From Dendrophyllia cribrosa (lineage: Eukaryota > Cnidaria > Anthozoa > Scleractinia > Dendrophylliidae), in assembly GCA_024195265.1 (NCBI GenBank), contig JAJLRJ010000013.1, forward strand, positions 19,929,021 to 19,993,020: a DNA stretch of 64,000 nucleotides, written 5' to 3'. The position numbers were made by a program, and so were the translations under genes. Within the stretch, counting starts at the first letter, position 1. Every line of letters starts with the position of its first letter. Below the pieces are notes generated by a model, which did no database searches, had not been told where the DNA came from, and saw nothing but the letters and a program-made list of their open reading frames with translations. Shown piece by piece: positions 1 through 11,910 of the stretch.

Positions 1-1589
1 ACTAGTGGCGTCTTCATCAAACCCAGTGCATTATTTAGTGCTTTAAGTGCTTTTACGGAGAAACATAAAATTATATCTGAAAAGTAAGACTACTCTCTTA
101 CGAAGTCTTCGTCTATTCTTTCACCCAACAAAATAACACATTGCACAATAATTCCCAAATATTTTCTTTCAGACTGGTCTAAAATGCTCAACATTGGGCG
201 ACAGACCTATGTGATAAATAAATATTCAGGTCTGGCTCTTATCTAATGTCTAATCGCAAAAACATTCCAAAAAGAAGTTTCTAGAATTTTCTAGAAGAGG
301 TGTCTATTTCTGACCATGAATCACTGTTCATTTTAATACTCGTTGGCATTCTGCCACGAGTAATTAGCAGCTTTGATAGTGGGACATACAATACTACCCA
401 GAATTTCGTGAGAGACTCATCTGTAAAGGAACGCATGCGCACAGAAATACAATTTCGTAATACGGTAATAGAATTGTACTCATCAACTCTTGGGACAAAA
501 TATCCAGACTTTAACGATCAATCAGTTATCTTTTTACACGAATCTTTGCAAATGCTACCTGCTACATAACCTGTAATTTACGCAAAAATTGGTATACCAG
601 GCTTTTTCGTTTCTTCTCATCCCCGAAACAATATTGTTTATCACAGTGACAAACGATTAAAGGAACACTCTATAGGGAGTGATGTAGGAATGCTTAACTT
701 TTTTCTCACCAGATTTCAGTTTAAAAGAAATATAATCGCAATTCATTGTAGTGCCTTAACCCTTCCACTTTCAGAGTCAATTATGGAGACATGTAGTAAG
801 TGTAGTTCTAACTTTTTAGTTTGTGGACAAAATCCTATGATGTGACATTCAAATGAGACGACTTCGGCAATACTTTTGCTTGTAATCATTTGTTTTTCAA
901 TAATTTACAAAATGAAATTGGGGATTTTTCATGAATATTGATTCTGGCACTCTTCGGAGTTAAAGGCTTAAGAAAGTACTGTTCATATTTAAAGACCCAG
1001 TATTATCCATTATGCTTCACGCGACCCTTTTATCGTTTTGGTTTACATGGGAGCGAGGCTTCTATTGTTTTCCGGGGTTTTGCTTTTCTCGCGGAAAACT
1101 GAAAGGAATTATATCGTCTCGTGCTTCTTTTTTCTTCAAACTTGTTATATTAAAATGCGTTCTTAAGTGTTGCCTGATAAAGAGCTAAGAGCAACGTTTT
1201 TAAACAACTGACATGGCGATGCAAACGGACAAGACCTACCGGATTTTTTAACATCATGAAAATGGCCGCCGATGCTCGCAGCGCGCAATGTATATTGGGC
1301 AAAACTTGGTCTTTAAGGTATCAACAAACCTTTGTTAGAGTCACAAACATCGTGATTAACATGATCACGTATTGACCATAGGAAGCCAACCTGCAAATGA
1401 AACAGGGAAGAATCTTTGTAAGCGCGAAACATGTACCAAGCATATTATGGCAGGTAAATAATCGCTTCGTACAACTCATGGAATACCCCCTTTTGATTGG
1501 TGTCGTGTATTACATGAGGTAGCACTTCTCTTTACAATCAACGAATACTAAGTATGTTAACTACTATCTATAAATGCTTACACTTTGAT
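1..1589. other. Intronic or 3' flanking DNA, no gene seen
   Basis: No exon for TRPA segments S3-S6 could be recognised on the minus strand. Positions 750-970 match the diverged 106-bp repeat family. The short plus-strand frame at 300-569 shows no family features. Confidence 0.5.
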
Positions 1590-2125
1590 AATTATCCTAA
1601 GTATTTAAAGGAATTAATTACTACACACGACCGTCTATTTATAATTTTAGAGGTACTGACATTTTATCATTACCAAAACCAGCAACTGCCACGTATGGAC
1701 TGCACTCTTTTATTTACTGTGCGGTGAAATTATGGAACGCATTACCGGGTAACATCAGGAGTGAGTGTTCTGTAATTAGTTTTAAACGTCTGTTGAAGAC
1801 AGTCTCTTTTTAAGTATCATATTAGATATATTTGTAATGTAAATAGTTTATCGCGTTCGAAGAACGCAATTCTAATTTCGTGTTGGTTGTCCTGTGGTTT
1901 ATGTGCAGTAAAATTTGAGATTTTTTGGTAGACGGTCTTCCAAATGGCCGCCCCTATTGTTTTTTTTTCAGGGGCTCATTTCCGCCGGAAATTCAATAGA
2001 ACGCGTCTCCATAAATCGATATCTGTGATTACTGCTAGTTTTATGTTGCACGGAGATATTAGCCTTCTTACTACCCTACAATTCGTGTGGAAATAAAGTT
2101 CATGTATGTATGTATGTTTTATGTG
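1590..2125 (+). mobile_element. LINE 3' end fragment with (TATG)n tail
   Basis: One frame reads SLPKPATATYGLHSFIYCAV and KLWNALPGNIRSE, the C-terminal signature of CR1/L2-like reverse transcriptase ORFs, ending TAA at about 1,812. The 3' part ends in GTGGAAATAAAGTTCATG and TATG repeats. Confidence 0.68.
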
Positions 2126-2753
2126 ATGTATTACATGAAGTAGGAATAAAGCATGATGGCACATGGCCGAACTGGAGTTGTGTGTTGTGTTCTGCATTCC
2201 CGGGTTCAATCCGTTTGTTTAATCCTCTAATTTATACACTAAGAGGACACCACAATTGGCTGTATTATCCTTAACTGCGGTCAAACGAGAGAAATTTGCA
2301 AAAGTTAAGCAAAGTACTTAAAAGTTAAGGTTGTCATTTTCACTGTTCAAAGTTTAATATATTGCCAATACACTGTCAATTTACCAAACGTTTTAAAAGT
2401 TTACTGAAAACGTTCCAAGCGTTTAAAAACTGTCAACTGCAGAATTGTCGGCGCCATTTGCCAACATAATTTTGATCAGTCCAATGATTTGGTCAGTTTT
2501 CAACAGAAAAAAGCTCAATTTTTGAGAAAAATTAAAAGATAGTTATACGTCAACTAATTTTTGTTATACATCCTTGCCCATATTTCCATTTAATATTAAA
2601 TAAAATCCCACTAAATAAAACGAAAAACGCCTCGGACGTTTGACCGCGGTGCATTCTCCACACCATTGGATATTTAATATATCGTGGAACCGAACAAAAG
2701 CATTCCGCGTTATACGTTGATGTTATCTTTTATCGTGACATTACAATAGTCCC

Positions 2754-3040
2754 TTCAGAGCGGTTTTTACTTGAGTGTAGTAAAACCAAACCAAAGTAAT
2801 TAATCCGGCCAATCAAAACAGAGACAGATAGTCCAATGAACCAATCAGCGCTAGAAGCAAATACATGCAGCCGGCGCTAAACGCGGGAAAACGCGTGCGA
2901 GCAAGTCACGATTGGTTTTGGTTTTACTTCTGATTGGTCGAGAAAGTGGCGCGAGATTTGTTACCCAATCACAAAGATTGACAATTAAAACCAAAGCAAT
3001 CGCGAAATTACTTTCGACATGCAATTGAAAACCATTCTAA
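2754..3040. mobile_element. Anthozoan-type MITE
   Basis: AGAGCGGTTTTTACTTGAGTG at the left and CGACATGCAATTGAAAACCA at the right are inverted relatives. The interior has CCAATCA blocks in both orientations. Similar sequences are common in coral genomes, from memory of such repeats. Confidence 0.5.
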
Positions 3041-3288
3041 TTACAAACAAACATTTTGTAACAAAGTTCAATAATGGAAGCAGCAAACGCAACTCACTTC
3101 CTAAGAAACAAGGAAAGATTCATCCATCCAAAGAACAAAGAGACGGCAGCCACTCGTCGCTTGTCACCAGCTTTGCAATCACAGGGTGGTATGCAATAGA
3201 CCATGGCCGTTAAATAACAAACCCACTCCATGTAGTTACTGACATCCAAAAAGTACGCCCTCTTCTGTGAATTAAATCACGGTGTTAA

Positions 3289-3657
3289 ACCCTCGGATCT
3301 GCCATCCCCCTTAAGGTTTTCTCCGACTTTTTAAGAGAGTTTAATGTTAACACATTGTTTATTCTTGAGATACATTTTGGTTTATCTATTTTCGGTGGAA
3401 ATAACATATAAAACGCTACCAAAAGCAGCAAAATGTTTTAATTAATTGCATCATATTTTACAACTGTTGAAAAACATATTTGCAATTTCCTCATTTTCCC
3501 GATAAATTTGAATTTTGCGGCCATTTTAGATGACGTCACGGATCCTCAGCAGCGCCAAACCCATAATACAGTATTTACCTTATCTTGTGGAGCACATGAC
3601 CCCCCTCTCCCTCGTTGTTCAACGGTGGGGGTATAAGTTGGCGTGTACGTCCGAGGG
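3289..3657. mobile_element. TTAA-flanked MITE (CCCTCGG ends), short copy
   Basis: TTAA precedes an ACCCTCGGAT end and follows CGTCCGAGGG. It shares its ends and inner blocks (ATGACGTCACGGATCC; TAAATACTGTAT-type region) with the copy at 21,634. Confidence 0.65.
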
Positions 3658-4393
3658 TTAAGAACATTTTGTAATATAAAATTCAATAAAAAAAAAAACT
3701 GAAAAACGATCATATCTCAACACGTGTGAAAACATTTATTTTATCTTTACTTTGAAGAGTGACCATGCTTGCCTTATTAAATGTAAACGAGCTGAAAGTT
3801 GGTCTACAATCGAAACATCTTCCGATTTTCCTCAGAACACTTTAAACGTTTTGGTAAATCTCCGCCAATCTTCGGAAAAAATGCAAAAAATTGCAATAAA
3901 TTGCAAGGAGGTCTTTTTTACGAGACAGTAGAGTTAGAAGGCCATGCTGCAAACCGAATCGCCAAGTAGCCTGAAATGTTTACTTGCCAGAAGTTTCACC
4001 TTCGGATGCCTCCCTATATTGATTTTTCTCCCCTTGCGAAAAAAGCCATGATTAGGCTCGATAGAGTTGGATGAAATAATCACAGCTTGAATTACGAAGT
4101 ATAAAATGAAGCTCTCGCCGATCCGATCTGAGACAATAGTTCGCATGCCCGTCATTTTCACGCTCGAGTTACGGCTAGTGTGACGTCATAGCCAGGCTGT
4201 GGCTACTTAGTCGCCATATTGCATTTTAAAGCTGCGTAAATTTTGACAAGGAAGGCAAAATACAGAAAGCAATATATTTTCAAAAAAACATATTCTGGCT
4301 ATCTTTCAATGAAGGAAAAGTTTATCTAGAGACTTGTTTTCCTTTAAAATTAAAATGTGATGCTTTTCACACCAAGCTGATTTTTACGCTCAC

Positions 4394-4474
4394 CTGAGAA
4401 ATAAGAGAGAAAATTTCCTTCAGAAGATGACCTGCCGCAAGTATTAGAACGAAGTAGTTCAATCCTTGAACAAC
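4394..4474 (-). CDS. TRPA1-like gene B, exon 22, transmembrane segment S2
   Basis: Twenty-seven codons with YFVLILAAGHLLKEIFSL, a hydrophobic S2 helix followed by the polar S2-S3 linker. Acceptor TTTTCAAAAG, donor GTGAGC, phase 0-0. The next exon was not found in the window. Confidence 0.8.
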
Positions 4475-4570
4475 CTTTTGAAAATATGTGAAAAAATTGC
4501 GACACGGTTATGACTGTAGAAAACGTCTAAGCTTAAAATAAAAGAAACATTTGCGAGTGTCTTCACTTAC

Positions 4571-4612
4571 CACATTTTTACTGGACAATGTGCACGAGTA
4601 GCTGAATTTGTC
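4571..4612 (-). CDS. TRPA1-like gene B, exon 21, S1-S2 loop (14 codons)
   Basis: Codes for DKFSYSCTLSSKNV. Acceptor TTTTTTTTTCAG, donor GTAAGTG, phase 0-0. It continues the extracellular loop. Confidence 0.7.
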
Positions 4613-5303
4613 CTGAAAAAAAAACAACAACAAACGATTACGTTTTAGATTATACACGGATACGAGGAAGAGTGTTTCATCAAAATTCGAAACACCGAGA
4701 AGTGGGTTGACAATAATCAATACCCACACCACAAGTACAAGATAACCAACAATAGTTTCCGCAACCAACCAATAAATACCCGCAAAACGTTTGTTATTTG
4801 GTCGGTTTTTTGGTCATATTTTGTTTTGGAGTCTCTTCTGGGAATGAAGAAACAGAAGAATCTAGACAAATTTGAAATGTTGGGCAGAAAACATTGGAGT
4901 CACTTTAGAAGTTTGTATGCAATATATCAAAAACGCGGAAGAGTGTTTCATCAAGGTTTCCAAAACACTGAGAAATGGGTTGAAAAACGAGGCGCAGCCG
5001 AGTCTTTTTTTTAACAACTACGAGAGGTTTGGAAACTTGATGAAACAATCTTTCGAGTGTTTGATATAGCTGCTCAAACTATTCATTAAATACGGAGAAA
5101 ACGGTGGAATAAAATCGCCAAAATCTATGCTAATTAAGATCGAGTTCCCAAACCACCGTGGGAAATGTTTCAAAAGTTACGCCTTATTTTTTTGGCAATT
5201 CATTTTACTCCCAGGTTGGCGTTGATCCGCTCAGGAACAACTACGTAGGCCATGATTTTAGTTAGTTAATATCTATTTTTTCAAGGGAAGATTCCATACC
5301 AAC

Positions 5304-5442
5304 CTCCTCAGGGTTGGAAGAATTGAACCCACACAGCTCATCCTCGTTGACGCGTGAATACACGGCTAATGCGGTCAGCGGTCCAATGAACAGCAAGTAG
5401 AAAAAGAGGTTTAAAGCGAATGTTATCCAGCCAAATTTTTTC
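5304..5442 (-). CDS. TRPA1-like gene B, exon 20, transmembrane segment S1
   Basis: Codes for KFGWITFALNLFFYLLFIG, a clear S1 membrane helix, followed by an extracellular loop with CGFNSSNPEE. Acceptor CATTTCAG, donor GTTGGT (weak, fixed by phase). Confidence 0.85.
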
Positions 5443-6306
5443 CTGAAATGCAGAAATTATTCATTTGAAACTTTAATCACACCTTGAATAAACAGTCAAC
5501 ATTTAACTGTTTCCCCCTGCGTTCGTCGAGTTCAATCGTTGAGATCGTTTAGCCGTCATCTTGAATGGCACGATGCGCTCAGGGAGGGGGGTAGGGGGTA
5601 GCGTGGGTATAATTGTTGTACTCTCTTCAGATTTTAGCGCGCCGTGACTTTCAAGGGTCTATCTCGACGAAGACAAGGGAAAATAGAGGAATAATAGTGG
5701 TGGGTCCAGACGTTGGAAGGGGGGGGGGGGGGGGGGGGGGGAGTTTTGAAAACGTGAGGTCCCTCTCTTAGAACCCCCACTGTACAGTCTACACTTTAAA
5801 CTAACAGTTCCCCATTGTTGCAACAACCAGACTTGGATTGTGGTGGTTTGGTCGACGAACTTGATATTCGAGGGTCTCGGTTTCAAGTCCGGTTCTGACC
5901 ACTGGGTAGAACTGTTTCAAGGTAGACGCGTGTTTACCTTTAATTACTGTCAAGTTTGGAAAGGTCGGTTAACAATTTTCTGTTAAATTTGAAATGTTTG
6001 TTTCTCAGGTCTCAATGTTCACTCCCAACTAGTACCTGGTGTGGTTCTATGGAGGAAATTAATCTGTGATCATAGCGTATGAAAAAAATTGCTGTTTTTG
6101 ACGTCGACTGACGCTTTCATTAACAACCTGAGTGGAAGTCATCATCACACTCACTTTGATGGTATATGGGGGTATGGTACAAATCATAGGATAAAACAAT
6201 TGACTTTGTTACAATGCTGTTATGTTTGTATGACTTCACCGTGGACTTTTAAGTTAAAACACTATAGTTGTGAGGATGCGTGAGTTTGATTTTATACTGG
6301 ACTCAC

Positions 6307-6377
6307 CATTTACTGTTCAACAAATGAAATGTGATGGGATGAGTCAGGCAACGTTCTCGGCGATGAATGGCCATGGT
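6307..6377 (-). CDS. TRPA1-like gene B, exon 19 (pre-S1)
   Basis: Codes for MAIHRRERCLTHPITFHLL leading to a Lys-Trp at the donor (GTGAGT, phase 2). A Leu-x-His-Pro motif just ahead of S1 is typical of TRPA channels. The phase fits the S1 exon exactly. Confidence 0.78.
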
Positions 6378-6459
6378 CTAAAACATAATTCATGAGACAA
6401 TTGAAAACAATGATGACTATGAGGATGACGGTGTCTATGTTGGCTATGAAGATAACAAT

Positions 6460-6795
6460 TACGTGATAACGATGACGATGGTCAGTGATGACGATGTTGA
6501 TAATGACGACGATGACGTTGATGATGACGACGATGATGTTGAAGATAATGATGATGTTGATGATAATGACGGTGATAATCACGATGTATTGATGCTAATG
6601 ATGATGCTGATGATTAATGGTGATTTTGACGATGATGGTAATGATGAGGATTACGATGGCGATGACAATGGCGATGGTGATGTTGATGATAATGATGAGA
6701 TAATGATCATGACTGTGATGAAGATCAGTTATAATTATAATGAGGATGATGATGATTGTTGTGATGATTAGGACGACGATGATGACCATAATGAC
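6460..6795. repeat. GAT-type trinucleotide microsatellite, imperfect
   Basis: Degenerate (GATGAC/GATGAT)n. It gives Asp-rich frames on plus and Ile-rich frames on minus; these are not genes. Confidence 0.88.
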
Positions 6796-6846
6796 GTAAT
6801 GTTAAACTATCTGTAGTTTATTAAATCAGGCATTCCAGGACCTAAC

Positions 6847-6927
6847 CTCTATTAGAGCCAGTGAGTTCATTTTGGACTTCATCCCGTTTAGGACATTAAC
6901 AAGACCATCGTGGAAAGATCTAGAATT
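6847..6927 (-). CDS. TRPA1-like gene B, exon 18
   Basis: Twenty-seven codons containing GLVNVLNGMKSKMNSLALIE. Only phase 0 is open after the acceptor TTTTTTACAG. The donor is GTTAGG. Confidence 0.7.
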
Positions 6928-7674
6928 CTGTAAAAAATCAATAATGATAATTAATAATAATTATTATTTTAACGTTGAAAGCTACTCAATGTTCTTTCAA
7001 TCTGCATTGATCGTCGAAGCCCAAACTGTTCATTTTTTATTTTTGATATCATACTATGCGATGCTACACCATGTCATAACGGTACCATTCCAAACAATTC
7101 CATACCATACAATATCATACCATACCATTCCAACTGTACCGTACCTTATAATATTCATTAATAATTCATAAGGTTTCTGTCCAATCTCTGCGCAGCATTA
7201 AGTTCACGTGAACATACTTGTATACGCGATAATAATCCCAAGTAGTTGAAAGCACGGGGAGGGTTTGAATAGTCAGCAGGGAAATGTTGGGGTTGATAAA
7301 TTAATACAATAAATAATGACCTTAATTAGTATTCTGTATATATACAGAATACTAATAGATCTATTAGTATTCTGTATAAACAGAGATGCAGGTGACAGTT
7401 CAGTGATTGGAACCGTTACATCTTGGATCTCTTCCAGATTACAGGGAAATCCAACCGACTCGTTTTACTCTTCAAATATTTTAACACTCCATTTAGTGCT
7501 GTTCCTAGTATTACGAGGAACAGTTTCTTTCAACCAAGATTCCTCCTCTTTAGGACTTTTTGGTTTCCTAAACTGACGAGCCATGCTTGTTACGACTCCT
7601 CTGGCTGAGCAGCTATACCGAAGTGAATATTCAAATTTGTCTCGATTTTTCGCCCACAAAACACTATTGTTTAA

Positions 7675-7850
7675 AAAAGAAAAGGTTATTCAGGAACAGA
7701 GTGTTACATAACCTTATCCACGTTGGTGTTGTTTAAAAAAACAAAAGCTTGATCATTAACAGTGTGTTACATAACCAAATCCACGTTGGTGTTGTTTAAA
7801 AAAGAAAAAGCTTGTTCATTAACAGTGTGTTACATAACCTTATCCACGTC
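7675..7850. repeat. Three tandem units of about 62 bp
   Basis: Units contain GTTTAAAAAAGAAAAAGCTT and CAGTGTGTTACATAACC and end CCACGTTGGT. Confidence 0.8.
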
Positions 7851-8005
7851 GGTTTTCAGAAACAATAGAAAATGTTTGCATAACAATGGAGTGTAAAATA
7901 TCATAAGTACTTTACAATATTCGTGGCAATGTTGTATCGGATTCACAATCTCTCGCCTTCGGCTCGAGATTGTAAATCCGATACAACATCGCCACTCATA
8001 TTGTA

Positions 8006-8760
8006 AATAGTACATACCATACCATACCATACCATACCATACCATACCATACCATACCATACCATACCATACCATACCATACCATACCATACCATACCAT
8101 ACCAAGTGTACCATACCATACCATACCATTCCAACTGTACCATACCATTCCATACCATACCAAGTGTACCATTCCATACCATACCATACCATACCATTCC
8201 AACTGTACCATACCATACCGTTCCATACCATACCATTCCAATTGTACCATACCATACCATTCCATACCATACCATTCCAACTGTACCATACCATACCATA
8301 CCATTCCATACCATACCGAGTGTACCATTCCATACCATACCATTCCAACTGTACCATATCATACCATACCATACCATTCCATACCATACCATTCCAACTG
8401 TACCATACCATTCCATACCATACCAAGTGTACCATTCCATACCATACCATTCCAACTGTACCATACCATTCCATACCATACCAAGTGTACCATTCCATAC
8501 CATACCATTCCAACTGTACCATACCATTCCATACCATACCAAGTGTACCATACCATACCATACCATTCCAACTGTACCATACCGTTCCATACCATACCAT
8601 TCCAACTGTACCACACCATTCCATACCATACCATTCCAACTATGCTATACCATACCATTCCATACCATATCAAGTGTACCATTCTATACCATACCATACC
8701 ATACCATACCATGCCATTCCAGCTGTACTGTACCATACCATACCATTCCATACCATATTC
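8006..8760. repeat. Long ATACC/ATTCC pentanucleotide satellite
   Basis: The first 100 bp are pure CCATA units. The rest is a higher-order mix with CCAACTGTACCATA and CCAAGTGTACCATT blocks. The long open frames in several registers (for example 8,106-8,897 and 7,830-8,639) are a product of the repeat and not genes. A smaller related block is at 7,080-7,145. Confidence 0.92.
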
Positions 8761-8792
8761 TATACTCTTATTTTATTGAGCTTTCTTCATAC

Positions 8793-8876
8793 TTTTCTTT
8801 CAGCCCTGATTCCTTTACGTCGTTTCTTCCCTGTTTCTTCATATTTTCCTTGAATAAGACTCAAGTCATAAGTAAC
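8793..8876 (-). CDS. TRPA1-like gene B, exon 17
   Basis: Twenty-eight codons starting VTYDLSLIQGKYEE and ending in a basic stretch. Acceptor CTTTTTCAG. The donor GTATGA is the one that keeps phase 0 for the next exon. It lies right beside the ATACC satellite. Confidence 0.65.
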
Positions 8877-8898
8877 CTGAAAAAGAATTATACATAAT

Positions 8899-9001
8899 GG
8901 TAATTGAACTGAGTGGAGTGTAATTTGGTCTGAAATCATACGCGTGATTTCAAAAAAGTATGATTTCAGACCAAAATTGTACGACACAAAGTTCAATTAC
9001 C
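8899..9001. repeat. Imperfect palindrome
   Basis: GGTAATTGAACTGAGT at one end and GTTCAATTACC at the other; centre GGTCTGAAATCATACGCG with an inverted copy. Confidence 0.65.
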
Positions 9002-9002
9002 A

Positions 9003-9284
9003 CTTTATTACATCCATTTTGAAATCACACAATTTAATTGTCCAAGTACAGGATTTTAGTCAGTACCAATATTGATGCGACTTATAGATGAGATTTAGAG
9101 CAAAAAATAGTGCGATTCGGGAATAAATCGCACTGCTGAGGAAAAGATGCGATTTGGAGCAAAAACTGCTGAGAAAAAGATGGGATTTGGAGCAAAAAAT
9201 TGTGCGATTCGGGAAAAAATCGCACTGCTGAGAGCCAATCAGATTGCAAGGATCACCAGTGATTTCAAAATGGATGTAATAAAG
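9003..9284. mobile_element. MITE with perfect 26-bp inverted ends
   Basis: CTTTATTACATCCATTTTGA (first 20) at the left and its exact inverse at 9,259-9,284. Internal GCGATTTGGAGCAAAAA-type subrepeats. It lies next to a second foldback at 8,899-9,001. Confidence 0.7.
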
Positions 9285-9485
9285 AAGGTAATACATGGGC
9301 GAGCGGAGATATGAAATTTATCTTCGAGTGTTTATCTTCGACATCTCACGAGTGAGCACAGCGAGCACACGTTTGAATTTTACTGTTGCGACGTTTGTTG
9401 TTGTTTTGTTTATATGAAATTGTGGAGTAGATGATTATGCAAACTATCAAATTAATGTTTAAAACAGATAACCAGACCATCATAC

Positions 9486-9542
9486 CTTGTAACTCTCACT
9501 GGAAGGATCTCCTGTTTCAGTCACGAGCTGATCCAAAAAGCG
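9486..9542 (-). CDS. TRPA1-like gene B, exon 16 (19 codons)
   Basis: Short phase 0-0 exon starting RFLDQLVTETGD in the pre-S1 linker. Acceptor TTTTTTACAG, donor GTATGA. Confidence 0.7.
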
Positions 9543-9857
9543 CTGTAAAAAATATTGTTTGGTGATAACAATAGTTATTTTTATCCAAGAAAACTTTAAA
9601 AGAGAAAAAATTAATCAGCGATCTTAAACATGTCGAAAGCTCAGGTGGAAGGTATGTGTGCACTTCCTTGGCGCTGGTGGCAGATTTGTCTGTGCTAGGA
9701 ACTTGTTTTATGTTGTTTGCTTTTTCGAATTCTGATTTGGTCATAACTGCGTTTGTTGTAAGCATTAGTCTTTATTAGTTTTATGCTTTAAAATTCACAC
9801 ACGGGGGAGGTGAGAAGACCTTTTTGGTTTAAAATTTGCGATATGATACACAATCAA

Positions 9858-10085
9858 GAGAGGGTAAGAGAGGCCATCACCCATACATGCCCTATTCCAT
9901 AGACAATGTGTCTCAAGTTATTTTCAGAAGCGTGAGTTATCCACGCGGAAATATTCGCGCCATGTGATTGGCTGTTATCTAACCCCTTGGGATCTCTACA
10001 GCCTTGGTGCCAGTCTAAAAATAACTTGAGACAGATTACCTATGGAATAGGGCATGTATGGGTGATGGCCTCTCTTACCCTTTAT
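9858..10085. mobile_element. Foldback MITE
   Basis: Arms of about 70 bp: GAGAGGGTAAGAGAGGCCAT ... and its inverse ending CTTACCCTTTATCCTCTC. Central spacer about 80 bp. Confidence 0.75.
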
Positions 10086-10287
10086 CCTCTCTTGACACAA
10101 TACAATACAATACTTTATTTCACATTTCCATGGTTTATTTTTACAAGAAAACATATATCTAGCTAAACTAAAATTACTAAGACGTTATGACGAATAACTA
10201 TATATAAATACCGTGTGAGGAAATGCCTAGCGTCTAAACCATACAGTTTTCTAGTTAGACACTAGTCTTGTGTCAGTATCAACGTAC

Positions 10288-10372
10288 CACAACAGTGTCG
10301 GGCATGGTTTTTACCAGTTTCTTCAACGTTGGAACCACACCTTTGGAACACGTGGTCAAAACCTCCCTCCAT
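10288..10372 (-). CDS. TRPA1-like gene B, exon 15
   Basis: Completes an Arg codon and continues WREVLTTCSKGVV followed by a Lys-rich helix. Acceptor CCAACAG, donor GTACGT, phase 2 in and 0 out. It is part of the linker between the ankyrin domain and S1. Confidence 0.82.
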
Positions 10373-10639
10373 CTGTTGGTAGAACAGGACGTAAGAAAAA
10401 TGGAAGACTCACCCAAGGCAACGCAACTAAGGGAACATTTTCAGGAAAGCCGTTTCATTTCTAGCCAATGGCTTCAATTCGGTTATACCCGTTGTTTACA
10501 GGGCGCGTTCAAGACAGTTACCGGGCCAATTTTATTTTGTAAAAGTTATCAAAAGTGGAGGGTTTTAACACAATTTCGCCTGGGATTTTTTAAGTACCTG
10601 AGACGAAGCGGCATGTACGTTTAAAGCTATGACTGTGAT

Positions 10640-11260
10640 ACTTGGAGCCCAAACTATTTCTTTTGAGGTCCGCAAAATTGGACGATGACGTCAAATGAGA
10701 TGGGAATTACATCATTAGATCTGCACCGCCGCCATCTTCGATTTCTCGATTTCTCCAAAAACCTCAAAAAACTGTCCAAATTGAGTCCAATATAATGAAA
10801 ATCAATATAAAATGGTAATAAAAATTAAAAGTTACGACGATTAAAAGGTAAAAAAAAAATACAAATTTTGGAAAACATAGGATCAGAATCGTGTTGCCAT
10901 GGAAACATCAACTCACGCGAACAACGAAATATCACACTAACTTGTTGGTAAAAAATGTTATGAAAGGGCACGAAATGTGGTGGTGTTTGCCTTAATATCA
11001 AAGAAGTTAAGAATGTTAATTCAAAGCCCTTCTAACATAACTGGAATCAAAGATGGCGGATCCAAGATGGTGGCCATTTGGAATGTTGATGCAATTTACG
11101 CGTCCTATGAGGTCATTAAATCACGTGACGGACTTATCGTAGACAGTTTTGGACGTACTATAAGTCAAACCTTTAACATTCTTGAATTTACCGGGAAAAT
11201 TGGGGGGGGGGGGGGGGGGGGGGGGCGGATCCCTCAACTAGAAATGATTTCTGTTTTGTG
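10640..11260. mobile_element. Degenerate copy of the 24.6-kb MITE family
   Basis: Shares GATGGCGGATCCAAGATGG, TTGCCATGGAAACATC and CAGTTTTGGACGTACTAT with the 24.6-kb copy. A run of more than 20 G at about 11,203 replaces its G-rich end. The exact ends are not clear. Confidence 0.5.
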
Positions 11261-11340
11261 CAAACATTTCAAGACCCAATGCTCTTGCTCTGTGAGTTAC
11301 TGGACACTATCAGCTTAATAGAAACCGGACCATACCGTAC

Positions 11341-11510
11341 CTGTCGTTTTCAGCAATCGCCATAACAACTACAGTCCTCTTCTCTTTAATGGCCGCGTCA
11401 AGAATGTTATTGTTTGTGCTGTTCAACGTGATTGTGGATTTTCCGCTGGATAGCAGTAAAGTCACGACAGGTGCGTGACCATTAATGGCTGCTAAGTGTA
11501 ACGCTGTGTT
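11341..11510 (-). CDS. TRPA1-like gene B, exon 14, last ankyrin repeats
   Basis: Codes for NTALHLAAINGH, then a segment rich in Asn/Thr and a helix with AAIKEKRTVVVMAIAE. This arrangement at the end of the ankyrin domain is the strongest single pointer to TRPA1-type channels. Acceptor TTTATAG, donor GTACGG, phase 0 in and 2 out. Confidence 0.9.
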
Positions 11511-11794
11511 CTATAAAGGAGAGTAAAGCAGTGTGTAACGCTATACTTTTAAAGCAACAGGCGACTGAGAGAGAAGAGAGAGTCAGAGATCGAGAAGGAG
11601 AAGAGTGGGTAAGGGTCATAACAGCCAGAACCGGGCTCAGAAATTGACAAGTGATGACGGAAAATAATAAGGTATACAATGCTAGAAGATATGCGCTTGT
11701 TATCTTTTAGAAAATCTTTCTATTTATTACAAAACGTTTTAGTGTCTTGGAAACGTAGGACACGCGGTCAAAGCATTCAATTAAAGTCTATTAC

Positions 11795-11909
11795 CTTATC
11801 TTTATCTTCCAAATTATAGCAGTCGTCGAATTTCTCAAGAATGGCCTCACAGCATCTGACGCATCCTTTGAGTGCAGCTAAATGAAGAGGAGAGCGTTCA
11901 CTTTGATCT
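11795..11909 (-). CDS. TRPA1-like gene B, exon 13, ankyrin repeat
   Basis: Ankyrin signature SPLHLAALKGC and a following helix rich in Cys and acidic residues. Acceptor TTTTCAG, donor GTAATAG, phase 2 in and 0 out. Confidence 0.85.
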
Positions 11910-11910
11910 C

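Noticed and set aside
1..74. Open minus-strand stretch after a TTTTCAG acceptor as a TRPA exon
   Set aside because: It is open in one phase only and too short to compare; no TRPA signature was recognised.
3934..4161. Minus-strand frame as TRPA S3
   Set aside because: It looks repeat-derived (GTGACGTCA region), is not hydrophobic enough and lacks matching splice sites.
4508..4768. Hydrophobic minus-strand frame as an S2 exon
   Set aside because: The real S2 helix is at 4,394-4,474, with correct splice sites and phase. Of this frame only 4,571-4,612 is used.
5725..5745. Poly-G runs here, at about 11,203 and at about 31,808 as structured regulatory elements
   Set aside because: Homopolymer microsatellites, probably with uncertain length in the assembly; no associated feature.
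6310..6789. Asp-rich and Ile-rich frames
   Set aside because: Products of an imperfect GAT/GAC microsatellite. Only 6,307-6,377 (minus) is a real exon, in a different frame.
7830..8897. Long open frames of 115-269 codons on both strands
   Set aside because: They are translations of the ATACC satellite (endless WYGM or HTIPY repeats) and have no coding signal.
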